From an uncultured Oscillospiraceae bacterium (GTDB taxonomy: Bacteria > Bacillota > Clostridia > Oscillospirales > Acutalibacteraceae), in NCBI GenBank assembly GCA_900556765.1, contig USQH01000038.1, positions 1 through 11,740 of the forward strand: 11,740 bases of DNA, in the 5' to 3' direction. Position 1 is the first letter of the stretch. Every line of letters starts with the position of its first letter. The notes under the pieces are model-generated. The model was not told the origin of the DNA. It saw nothing but the letters and a program-made list of their open reading frames with translations, and made no database searches. Both the position numbers and the translations under genes were made by a program. Shown piece after piece: positions 5,710-11,740 of this stretch.

Positions 5710-6810
5710 TTAACTCGGCTTGCAGTTTCCACAGGCCGAATAGCCCTCTGCAAGCAATTCATTAAGCGTTTTTGATGTGTACTGTCTGTTTTCAGCGTTC
5801 ATGTCGGTAACCGCCGAGCATGACGGCAAATGAATCTTTTTAGAGCTTATATTGAGCACATACTTGTATTGGGCTTTACTCGATTGGTTGTCAGGCTCAT
5901 CCTTTGACGAGGTTACCGCGTCGGAACTGATCACGCCCCCGCCGCCGAGCGCCGTGACCAAAGTGCCGTTTGACCCGATAACGATCGTTCCGAGTTGATC
6001 GGTCCGCAGAACAGTTGCACCGGCATTTTGCCACGCTGTCAGTGTTTCCTTATGAGGATGGCCGTAGCTGTTTCCCTCGCCTACAGACACCACCGCATAT
6101 TTTGCATCGGTGCGCGCAATGAAATCAGGCGATGACGATGTGCTGCTGCCGTGATGGCCGACCTTGACCACATCAGCACGGCAATCGTAAAGCTGTTTCT
6201 CTACCTCACGCTCGGCATCTCCCATAAATAAATATTTTGTTTTGCCGTATGTTATCATTATTACCGCTGACCAATTGTTCAGGTTGTCGTATTGATCCGA
6301 CACAGGTGAAAGGATATCCACCGAGACATTGTCAGTCTTTTTTATGCTCACGCCTGCCTTTGCCTGACCTATCTTTAATCCTTTGGATTTTATTGCAGTC
6401 AGGAGTTTTTCAAATGTCGCCGTATTCGACTGAGCGCGAGGCATATATACCGCACCGATATTTGTCCCCTCGACCACCTCGTGCATACCGCCGATGTGGT
6501 CGGAATGAGGATGAGTCGCAACAAGATAATCTATGTGATCGTATCCCAGCGACCTAATATACGAAAGCACAACCGAACCGTATTCACGCTCACCTGCGTC
6601 AATCAACATAGTTGAGCCGTCGGGAAATTCGATAAACGATGAGTCTCCCTGACCAACATTAATGAAATGTACTTTCAGATCGTTTTCGGACGGCAAATCG
6701 GTTGACATCGATGTTACGGCTGTGCTCTGAGGCGGCTGCGGCTGTGCTTCACACGAACATACGAAAAGCAACGCTGCAAAGCACAGCAAAACCGATAATA
6801 ATCGTTTCAT
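5710..6810 (-). CDS. ComEC/Rec2-like metallo-beta-lactamase-fold lipoprotein with Ada-like zinc tail
   Basis: This 366-residue predicted extracellular hydrolase starts with a lipoprotein signal peptide (MKRLLSVLLCFAALLFVCSC, lipid-modified Cys20) and a Pro/Ser-rich linker. Residues 45-290 form an MBL domain of the ComEC/Rec2 type, with VHFINVGQGDSSFIEFPDG, the metal motif THPHSDHIGG (H100, H102, D104, H105), FMGDAE (D198), VGHHGS (H219/H220) and YGHPH (H251). After a linker, residues 317-366 hold a small module with H327, C331, C360 and C363, resembling the zinc-binding domain of Ada found at the end of secreted nucleases. Unlike true ComEC it has no membrane channel helices. Phosphodiesterase or nuclease activity is inferred from the family. 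GGAGAA precedes the ATG. It is the middle gene of an operon. Confidence 0.92.
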   Translation of the reverse strand: MKRLLSVLLCFAALLFVCSCEAQPQPPQSTAVTSMSTDLPSENDLKVHFINVGQGDSSFIEFPDGSTMLIDAGEREYGSVVLSYIRSLGYDHIDYLVATHPHSDHIGGMHEVVEGTNIGAVYMPRAQSNTATFEKLLTAIKSKGLKIGQAKAGVSIKKTDNVSVDILSPVSDQYDNLNNWSAVIMITYGKTKYLFMGDAEREVEKQLYDCRADVVKVGHHGSSTSSSPDFIARTDAKYAVVSVGEGNSYGHPHKETLTAWQNAGATVLRTDQLGTIVIGSNGTLVTALGGGGVISSDAVTSSKDEPDNQSSKAQYKYVLNISSKKIHLPSCSAVTDMNAENRQYTSKTLNELLAEGYSACGNCKPS

Positions 6811-6826
6811 TCTATTTCTCCGCCGT

Positions 6827-7453
6827 TTAATAACCGAGGCTTTCGTCCATGATAATGACCTTCAGGCGGTCTTTCACACGCTGATTGGACATAACCACAT
6901 AGTTACAGCACACTCGTGCAGGTGAATTGCAATTCATGCACTCGCCCGTTTTTGCGCATGGAGTAGCACAATTCAGACGGACAGTATTAGCCGGTGCGGC
7001 AATTTTCTTCACCCGTTCTACGGCAGCGGCGACATCTTTTACAATCTTATTCACACCGATAACGACGACAACGCTTTTCGGTCCGTATATCATCGCGGCA
7101 ACACGGTTTCCGTTGCCGTCGACGTTGTACAGTTCTCCTTCTTCAGTAATCGCATTTGTGCCGGTAAGGTAAACGTCGGCATCAAACGCGGCAATCATGC
7201 ATTTACGCGGCTCGTCGTTTGCGCGGTCGTAGTATTTCACTTCGCGTGCACGCAGCCAGTCAAAAACGCCCAGCTCATCAAGAGTCATTGAGCCTCCGTT
7301 TGAAACGGTCGAGCCGACAGGAACAAGCCTGTCCAACAGTTCAAACAATTGCTCTCTGTCGGTAACATGATATCCCTTAATATTGCGCTTTTCCAAATTT
7401 GAAATGACCTTATCAATGCGTTTATCAAGCACAGATTTTACACTTTTATCCAT
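6827..7453 (-). CDS. LUD-domain (LutC/YkgG-like, DUF162) protein
   Basis: This 208-residue cytoplasmic protein belongs to the LUD family, whose LutB and LutC members take part in lactate oxidation. The family blocks are clear: SNGGSMTLDELGVFDWL (residues 51-67), then DVYLTGTNAITEEGELYNVD followed by GNGNRVAAMIYGPKSVVVV (92-130) and GVNKIVKD. It is a stand-alone LUD protein without LutA or LutB beside it. The C-terminal part carries six cysteines in the pattern C-x3-C-x5-C-x2-C-x6-CC (C162 to C183), which could bind an Fe-S cluster or zinc. AGGAG lies 11 bases before the ATG. The MBL lipoprotein gene begins 16 bases after the stop. A promoter and a perfect Rex box lie upstream, consistent with redox control. 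The substrate is unknown. Confidence 0.9.
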   Translation of the reverse strand: MDKSVKSVLDKRIDKVISNLEKRNIKGYHVTDREQLFELLDRLVPVGSTVSNGGSMTLDELGVFDWLRAREVKYYDRANDEPRKCMIAAFDADVYLTGTNAITEEGELYNVDGNGNRVAAMIYGPKSVVVVIGVNKIVKDVAAAVERVKKIAAPANTVRLNCATPCAKTGECMNCNSPARVCCNYVVMSNQRVKDRLKVIIMDESLGY

Positions 7454-7505
7454 ACTGCATATCGCTCCTGTAATTGAAAAAATATTTTGCGTTAACTTAC
7501 TTCTA

Positions 7506-7534
7506 ATTATATCATTGCACCTAAAAAAAGTCTA
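7506..7534 (-). promoter_or_regulatory. Promoter of the LUD-MBL-DUF3006 operon
   Basis: On the minus strand, TAGACT (7529-7534) and a perfect TATAAT (7506-7511) are separated by 17 bases, giving a leader of about 45 bases before the LUD ATG. The Rex-like operator begins 13 bases upstream of the -35 element. Confidence 0.75.
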
Positions 7535-7542
7535 CACAACAG

Positions 7543-7568
7543 CATATTGTTAATAATTTAACAATATG
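7543..7568. promoter_or_regulatory. Perfect Rex operator within a 26-bp inverted repeat
   Basis: The arms CATATTGTTAA (7543-7553) and TTAACAATATG (7558-7568) are exact reverse complements around a TAAT spacer. The inner 18 bases, TTGTTAATAATTTAACAA (7547-7564), match the published Rex consensus TTGTTAANNNNTTAACAA at every defined position. Rex is the NADH/NAD+-sensing repressor of Gram-positive bacteria. The site lies between two divergent promoters, just upstream of the LUD -35 box and about 58 bases upstream of the serC -35 box. Binding is inferred from the match. Confidence 0.85.
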
Positions 7569-7622
7569 TAAGAATAAAACAAAATATCTTGATTAAAGTT
7601 TGTTAATTTTATGTCAATCCCA

Positions 7623-7651
7623 TTGACTTTTTATTTTGTATGGCATATAAT
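7623..7651 (+). promoter_or_regulatory. Promoter of the serC-serA operon
   Basis: TTGACT (7623-7628) and a perfect TATAAT (7646-7651) with a 17-base spacer form a strong sigma-A promoter. The predicted start near 7658 gives a leader of about 32 bases, too short for a riboswitch or T-box, so control is likely through protein binding upstream. Confidence 0.88.
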
Positions 7652-7689
7652 GTAATACAAGTTTCACTATAATTTAGGAGGAAGAATTA

Positions 7690-8775
7690 ATGTCCAGAGT
7701 TTATAATTTCAGCGCGGGCCCGTCCATGCTGCCCGAAAAGGTACTCAAAACCGCAGCCGAGGAAATGCTCGACTACAAGGGTTCCGGTCAGTCGGTAATG
7801 GAGATGTCCCATCGCTCTAAAACATATCAGGCTATTTTCGACGAGGCTGAGGCACTGCTCCGCGAAGTAATGAACATTCCCGATAACTACAAGGTTCTAT
7901 TCTTACAGGGTGGCGCATCAACTCAGTTTGCCATGATCCCGCTTAACCTGATGAACAAAAGCAACAAGGCCGACTTCGTAATTACCGGTCAGTGGGCAAA
8001 GAAAGCCTATAAGGAATCTGCCCGTTACGGCAAAGCGAACATCGTCGCTTCTTCTGAGGATAAGGTGTTTACCTACATTCCGAAGCTCGACAAGTCCACC
8101 TTTACTCCCGACGCGGATTACTTCCACATTTGCATGAACAACACCATTTACGGTACAAAGTGGCACACCCTGCCCGAGACCGGCAATGTTCCGCTTGTCG
8201 CCGATATTTCAAGCTGCATTCTGTCCGAGCCGATCGACGTTACCAAGTTCGGTATGCTTTACGCCGGTGCACAGAAAAATATGGCTCCTGCGGGCGTCAC
8301 AGTCGTCATTATCCGTGAGGATCTGATCGGCAACGCTATGGATATTTGCCCGACCATGCTCAACTACTCGACACACGCCGAAAACGGTTCGATGTTCAAC
8401 ACTCCGCCCTGCTGGTGCATTTACATTGCAAAGCTCGTGCTCGAGTGGATCAAAAACGACATCGGCGGTCTTGAAAAGATGAAGGAAATCAACGAGAAAA
8501 AGGCTAAGATACTTTATGATTTCCTCGATTCAAGCGAAATGTTCAAGGGTACCGTTGTTCCCGAAGACCGTTCGCTGATGAACGTGCCGTTCATTACCGG
8601 CGACACCGATCTTGATGCTAAATTTGTCAAGGAAGCAACCGCCGCAGGCTTTGTGAACATCAAGGGGCATCGTACCGTCGGCGGCATGAGAGCCTCCATA
8701 TACAACGCTATGCCTATTGAGGGCGTTGAAAAGCTGGTCGAGTTCATGAAAAATTTTGAAGCAGCTAATAAATAA
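7690..8775 (+). CDS. serC: Phosphoserine aminotransferase
   Basis: This 361-residue PLP enzyme transfers an amino group from glutamate to 3-phosphohydroxypyruvate to give phosphoserine, the second step of serine synthesis, in the cytoplasm. The N-terminus YNFSAGPSMLPEKVL is the family hallmark. MEMSHRSKTYQAIFDEAE, FLQGGASTQFAMIPLNL and ADISSCILSEPIDVTKFG follow. The PLP lysine is K196 in LYAGAQKNMAPAGVTVV. The C-terminal GHRTVGGMRASIYNAMP contains the substrate-binding HR and R residues. The length equals that of E. coli SerC. The start is fixed by AGGAGGAAG 7 bases upstream. serA follows after 17 bases, with GAGGAGAT in the gap, as one operon. Confidence 0.98.
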   Translation: MSRVYNFSAGPSMLPEKVLKTAAEEMLDYKGSGQSVMEMSHRSKTYQAIFDEAEALLREVMNIPDNYKVLFLQGGASTQFAMIPLNLMNKSNKADFVITGQWAKKAYKESARYGKANIVASSEDKVFTYIPKLDKSTFTPDADYFHICMNNTIYGTKWHTLPETGNVPLVADISSCILSEPIDVTKFGMLYAGAQKNMAPAGVTVVIIREDLIGNAMDICPTMLNYSTHAENGSMFNTPPCWCIYIAKLVLEWIKNDIGGLEKMKEINEKKAKILYDFLDSSEMFKGTVVPEDRSLMNVPFITGDTDLDAKFVKEATAAGFVNIKGHRTVGGMRASIYNAMPIEGVEKLVEFMKNFEAANK

Positions 8776-8792
8776 TTTGAGGAGATATTCAT

Positions 8793-9953
8793 ATGTATCA
8801 GATCAAAACTCTTAATAAAATTTCAAAGATCGGTCTTGAACGCTTTGACGATAAATACACCTGTGCCGACGATTTTGACGCGCCCGACGCCATAATGGTC
8901 CGCTCAGCGTCCATGCACGACATGGAAATGCCCGCTTCTCTGCTCGCAATCGCTCGTGCAGGCGCTGGTGTAAATAACATTCCGTGCGACAAATGTGCGG
9001 AAGACGGTATTGTCGTTTTCAATACTCCGGGCGCAAACGCAAACGCCGTTAAGGAACTTGTTCTTGCCAGTATGCTGATGTGCAGTCGCAAGGTCATTCC
9101 TGCTATTGAGTGGGCAAAAACGCTCAAGGGCAACGGCGCTGAAGTCGGCAAAATGGTTGAAAAAGGCAAGAGTGCTTTTGCAGGCCCCGAAATTATGGGT
9201 AAAAAGCTCGGCGTCATCGGTCTCGGTGCTATCGGCATTTTGGTTGCTAACGCCGCCAACGCCCTCGGTATGACTGTTTACGGTTATGATCCGTATTTGT
9301 CGGTCGACTCCGCTTGGAAGTTGTCCCGTCACATTAAACATTCGGCTGATATGACTGAAATATTCAAAGAATGTGATTATATAACAATTCATGTGCCGCT
9401 CACTCCGGACACTAAAGGTTTCATCAATGCGGAGTCAATTGCAACGATGAAAGACGGCGTTCGCATTTTAAATTTTGCCCGCGGTGATTTGGTAGACAGC
9501 GGTGCTGTGATTGACGCACTGGCTAACGGCAAAATTGCCGCATATGTTACCGATTTCCCGAACGATGATCTGATCGGCGTCGATGGCGTAATTGCAATTC
9601 CGCACCTCGGTGCTTCCACTGCCGAAAGCGAGGAAAATTGCGCCGTTATGGCTGCCGACGAGATCAAGGAATATCTTGAAAACGGCAATATCATAAACTC
9701 GGTCAATATGCCGAATGTTGCAATGCCGCGCTCAACCGCCATTCGTGTTTGCGTTATTCACAAAAATGTTCCGAATATGCTGACTCAGATTTCCGGAGTA
9801 TTTTCTGCCTGCAATATTAACATTGAAAAGCTAAATAACCAATCGAAAAAGGATTTCGCCTACACAATGCTCGATGTTGACAGTGCAGATGACAAGCTGA
9901 TCGCTGACATTAAAGCTATCGAGGGAGTTATTCGCATTAGAGTTATAAAGTAA
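8793..9953 (+). CDS. serA: D-3-phosphoglycerate dehydrogenase with C-terminal ACT domain
   Basis: This 386-residue NAD-dependent enzyme oxidises 3-phosphoglycerate to 3-phosphohydroxypyruvate, the first and committed step of serine synthesis. The Rossmann motif VIGLGAIG is at residues 141-148, preceded by GKKLG. Other family blocks are RAGAGVNNIPCDKCAEDGI, NTPGANANAVKELVLA and the catalytic Arg230 (ILNFARGDLVDSGA) and His271 (IPHLGASTAESEENCAVMA). The segment expected to hold the catalytic Glu reads TDFPNDDLIG, with Asp258/Asp259 where an acidic residue is needed. Residues 316-386 form an ACT domain (VCVIHKNVPNMLTQISGVFS), which in this family binds serine as a feedback inhibitor. The intervening ASB domain of the longest SerA forms is absent. 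GAGGAGAT at 8779-8786 supports the ATG. Confidence 0.97.
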   Translation: MYQIKTLNKISKIGLERFDDKYTCADDFDAPDAIMVRSASMHDMEMPASLLAIARAGAGVNNIPCDKCAEDGIVVFNTPGANANAVKELVLASMLMCSRKVIPAIEWAKTLKGNGAEVGKMVEKGKSAFAGPEIMGKKLGVIGLGAIGILVANAANALGMTVYGYDPYLSVDSAWKLSRHIKHSADMTEIFKECDYITIHVPLTPDTKGFINAESIATMKDGVRILNFARGDLVDSGAVIDALANGKIAAYVTDFPNDDLIGVDGVIAIPHLGASTAESEENCAVMAADEIKEYLENGNIINSVNMPNVAMPRSTAIRVCVIHKNVPNMLTQISGVFSACNINIEKLNNQSKKDFAYTMLDVDSADDKLIADIKAIEGVIRIRVIK

Positions 9954-10033
9954 GCAATTTACATCATATTTGTTTAACAAAATGCTGAATTCAACTCACT
10001 ATATTAACTCGTAACGGTATAAATAAAACTGAT

Positions 10034-10078
10034 ATATCCCTATGCAGGAGCAACAATCCTGCATAGGGATATTTTTTT
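10034..10078 (+). terminator. Rho-independent terminator of serC-serA
   Basis: A 16-bp perfect stem, ATATCCCTATGCAGGA (10034-10049) with its complement at 10057-10072, has a 7-base loop GCAACAA and a T run to 10078. It lies 80 bases past the serA stop and is a very strong terminator. Confidence 0.95.
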
Positions 10079-10733
10079 AGCTAAACGGTAATAAACTGTG
10101 TTCGATAAATAGGCGCAATCCACATTAAAAAAGCTACATTTATTTAGGTTGACTTAAATTCCAACTTAAGCAGGTTTTCATTATTAAAATCAGCAATTCA
10201 CATGAATGTTTGAATTTAATATCACTTAATATGCGAACAATAATATTTATAGCAATACGCAAACTAAATATATTTTTAAAGCTTCAAAAATTTTGTATAA
10301 TCACAGTCTAAAGTTAACCCATTTGATTAAAATTTCGAATTTAGTATTCATCACAAGTATTAATAATCGCTTTTATTTTTCTAATTTTGCAAGTTTGACA
10401 TTGAGTATAAAAACAGTTAATTTATAAGCTTATGTGCCACATTGTTAAGGGGTACTTTTAATCATTGCATTTGTGTCATTAGTGCTGCATTAAACTACAT
10501 GAAATAATTCAAATAAACAATAAACCATTTTGCAGTTAACATATTGTTTTTTAGGGCACTATACCGTCGATAATTATTGAGTATCATCCAATATTATTGC
10601 AGCTAAATTTATCAAAATTATAAAGAATTACGGGCATTAATAATACCATTGGATATCTAATGTCAAAAGCGGTGCAGTTATAAAGATATTAGTGAAAATA
10701 TAGAGCCGCTCCTATAATTGCGTTGCATAGCAA
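10079..10733. other. AT-rich stretch with no recognisable gene
   Basis: About 655 bases between two outward-closing terminators (serA from the left, the surface-protein gene from the right). The sequence is visibly much richer in A and T than the genes, with stops in all frames. I found no coding region, tRNA, CRISPR repeat or IS end. TTGACA at 10395-10400 has only a weak TAATTT 17 bases later, and TATAAT at 10306 has no good -35. It may be a decayed gene, a spacer or an unrecognised RNA locus. Confidence 0.6.
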
Positions 10734-10767
10734 AAGTCTCGGCTGATAAAAATGTCAGCCGAGACTT
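10734..10767 (-). terminator. Terminator of the surface-protein gene
   Basis: A 13-bp perfect stem (AAGTCTCGGCTGA at 10734-10746 with its complement at 10755-10767) has an 8-base loop. Read on the minus strand it is followed by CTTTTGC, a short T tract. It sits about 55 bases after the stop of the minus-strand surface-protein gene. Confidence 0.8.
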
Positions 10768-10822
10768 GAAAACATTGTAATGATCAGAATTGATCTATAT
10801 CTATTTATGAGAGAGCAAACTA

Positions 10823-11740
10823 TTACTCAGCCTTACGAGATTTCTTGGCAGTAAAGGCAATGCAAGCACCTGCTGCAAGGAAAGCAATTACAATGAACAA
10901 GATGTTAATTGAGTCATCGCCGGTCTTTCCTGAACCGCCGTTTCCGGAAGTTGTTGAGCCGGTATTTGAGCCAGTAGATCCGCTACCGGTAGTAGTGGTA
11001 GAATGGAACTTTTTAGCAAGCCACAGACCGTATGCGTAGTTACTCTTATCAGTAGAGTTGTTGCCCGCAGCGGTAACAGATACTTCAGCGTTGCTGAATT
11101 CAGCATTAGCTACCGGCACATTAAAGTAAGTTGTAACGCCGTTAGCAGAGTCAACGGAAACAAGAGTAGAATCAACTACGTTCCATGTCATGGTCTCGTT
11201 GTTTCTAACAACATAGAGCTTACCGATATCGGTGCCGTCACCACGAGAGTAACGGATAGCGTATGTACCGCTGATATCATCGCCAAGCTGTACATAGCCA
11301 ATCTTCTGACCCTTAACATAAAGCTCTGCAACATTCTGAGCAACGCCCTCCTGGAGGTTACCTACCTTCAGGACTACATCGCCGGCAACAAGTTCGTACT
11401 TCTCGCCCAAGCAGTTCTTTGTTGCATTATGATCCTTATTAGTTCTGGCAAAAGTAGCAGTTACCTGGAACTGGTTACCAAGATTAAGCTTATCTGCAAG
11501 AGAAATGGTGTTTACCTCTTTGCCGTTAGCATAAAGCAAACCATTAGTGCCGATCTTGTCGGTATCACCGATGAAGTTCTTATTGTCAAACTTATCGAAC
11601 TTAACAATTTCGCCTGCATCGAGTTTCTCCTGAACAGTCTTAGTTTCTACGACTGAAGAAGTATTGCTCGATGGATTGCTCGGTCCTTCGCTGGACGTAT
11701 TGCTCGGTCCTTCGCTGGACGTATTGCTCGGTCCTTCGCT
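10823..11740 (-). CDS. Cell-surface protein with repeats and C-terminal membrane anchor, 5' part outside window
   Basis: The frame is open from the right window edge to the stop at 10823, giving 305 visible residues. The TTG at 11537-11539 is an internal codon and not the start. Visible order: an eight-residue repeat (SEGPSNTS, about 2.75 copies) acting as a linker; a folded, beta-rich region of about 210 residues with a single Cys (CLGEKYEL) and strand-like segments such as GDVVLKVGNL and KLYVVRNNETMTW; a Gly/Ser/Thr-rich linker; then GKTGDDS, one hydrophobic helix (about 278-298) and the basic tail KKSRKAE. The tail resembles a sortase sorting signal but lacks the LP of LPxTG, so it may simply be membrane-anchored. 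The folded domain is not recognised. The protein is probably displayed on the cell wall. Confidence 0.88.
   Translation of the reverse strand, partial: SEGPSNTSSEGPSNTSSEGPSNPSSNTSSVVETKTVQEKLDAGEIVKFDKFDNKNFIGDTDKIGTNGLLYANGKEVNTISLADKLNLGNQFQVTATFARTNKDHNATKNCLGEKYELVAGDVVLKVGNLQEGVAQNVAELYVKGQKIGYVQLGDDISGTYAIRYSRGDGTDIGKLYVVRNNETMTWNVVDSTLVSVDSANGVTTYFNVPVANAEFSNAEVSVTAAGNNSTDKSNYAYGLWLAKKFHSTTTTGSGSTGSNTGSTTSGNGGSGKTGDDSINILFIVIAFLAAGACIAFTAKKSRKAE
11675..11740. repeat. 24-bp in-frame tandem repeat in the surface-protein gene
   Basis: Units at 11675-11698, 11699-11722 and 11723-11740 (cut by the edge) share the same 24 bases, starting ATTGCTCGGTCC, and encode SEGPSNTS on the minus strand. 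A partial unit (ATTGCTCGATGG) precedes at 11663-11674. Because the array reaches the window edge, the total copy number is unknown. Such coding repeats can expand or contract without changing the frame. Confidence 0.9.

Noticed and set aside
5505..5762. Longer 85-codon version of the DUF3006 protein
   Set aside because: The ATG at 5699 has AAGGAG just upstream and starts at the family's conserved N-terminus. The extension would overlap the end of the MBL gene.
10395..10423. Possible promoter (TTGACA, then TAATTT after 17 bases) in the AT-rich gap
   Set aside because: The -10 box is poor and no gene follows. A TTGACA by chance in AT-rich DNA is not surprising.
11003..11656. Plus-strand 217-codon ORF opposite the surface-protein gene
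   Set aside because: The minus-strand frame has a coherent domain order, repeats and a membrane anchor. This frame is a shadow.

Overview
The window looks like the chromosome of an anaerobic, Gram-positive gut-type Clostridia member, most likely of the Ruminococcaceae/Oscillospiraceae. The support is indirect: a Firmicutes-style 5S rRNA, strong AGGAGG-type ribosome binding sites, sigma-A-like promoters, a rubredoxin gene, a perfect Rex (NADH-sensing repressor) operator, a type I dockerin protein, and a surface protein with a C-terminal membrane anchor. No plasmid, phage, transposon or CRISPR signature was seen.

Layout. 1-3015 (+): the 3' part of glyA (serine hydroxymethyltransferase), then a four-helix membrane protein and a small hypothetical protein, then a lipoprotein of the iron/cobalamin-type ABC binding-protein family. 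The last three are packed tightly with a 2-nt gap and an ATGA overlap, and no transporter partners are in view. 3045-3241 (+): a stand-alone 5S rRNA gene with its own promoter and terminator. 3275-3433 (-): a 52-residue rubredoxin, convergent with the 5S gene. 3766-5315 (+): a TetR-family regulator read from a promoter that overlaps a 24-bp perfect palindrome, translationally coupled to an exported dockerin protein and closed by a strong bidirectional terminator. 5421-7534 (-): a three-gene operon encoding a LUD-domain protein with a cysteine cluster, a ComEC-like metallo-beta-lactamase-fold lipoprotein with an Ada-like zinc-ribbon tail, and a DUF3006 protein. 7623-10078 (+): serC-serA (phosphoserine aminotransferase and phosphoglycerate dehydrogenase) with a strong promoter and a 16-bp-stem terminator. 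10079-10733: an AT-rich stretch with no gene seen. 10734-11740 (-): the C-terminal part of a cell-surface protein with 24-bp in-frame repeats at the window edge.

Functional links. SerA and SerC carry out the first two steps of serine synthesis from 3-phosphoglycerate, and GlyA converts serine to glycine with release of a one-carbon unit, so both ends of serine metabolism lie in the window but in separate transcription units. Between the divergent LUD and serC promoters lies TTGTTAATAATTTAACAA, an exact match to the Rex consensus. This suggests that the LUD operon, serC-serA or both respond to NADH/NAD+. The least ordinary part is the TetR/dockerin pair, in which a transcriptional repressor and a putative cellulosome-docking exported protein share one compact, apparently self-repressed operon.
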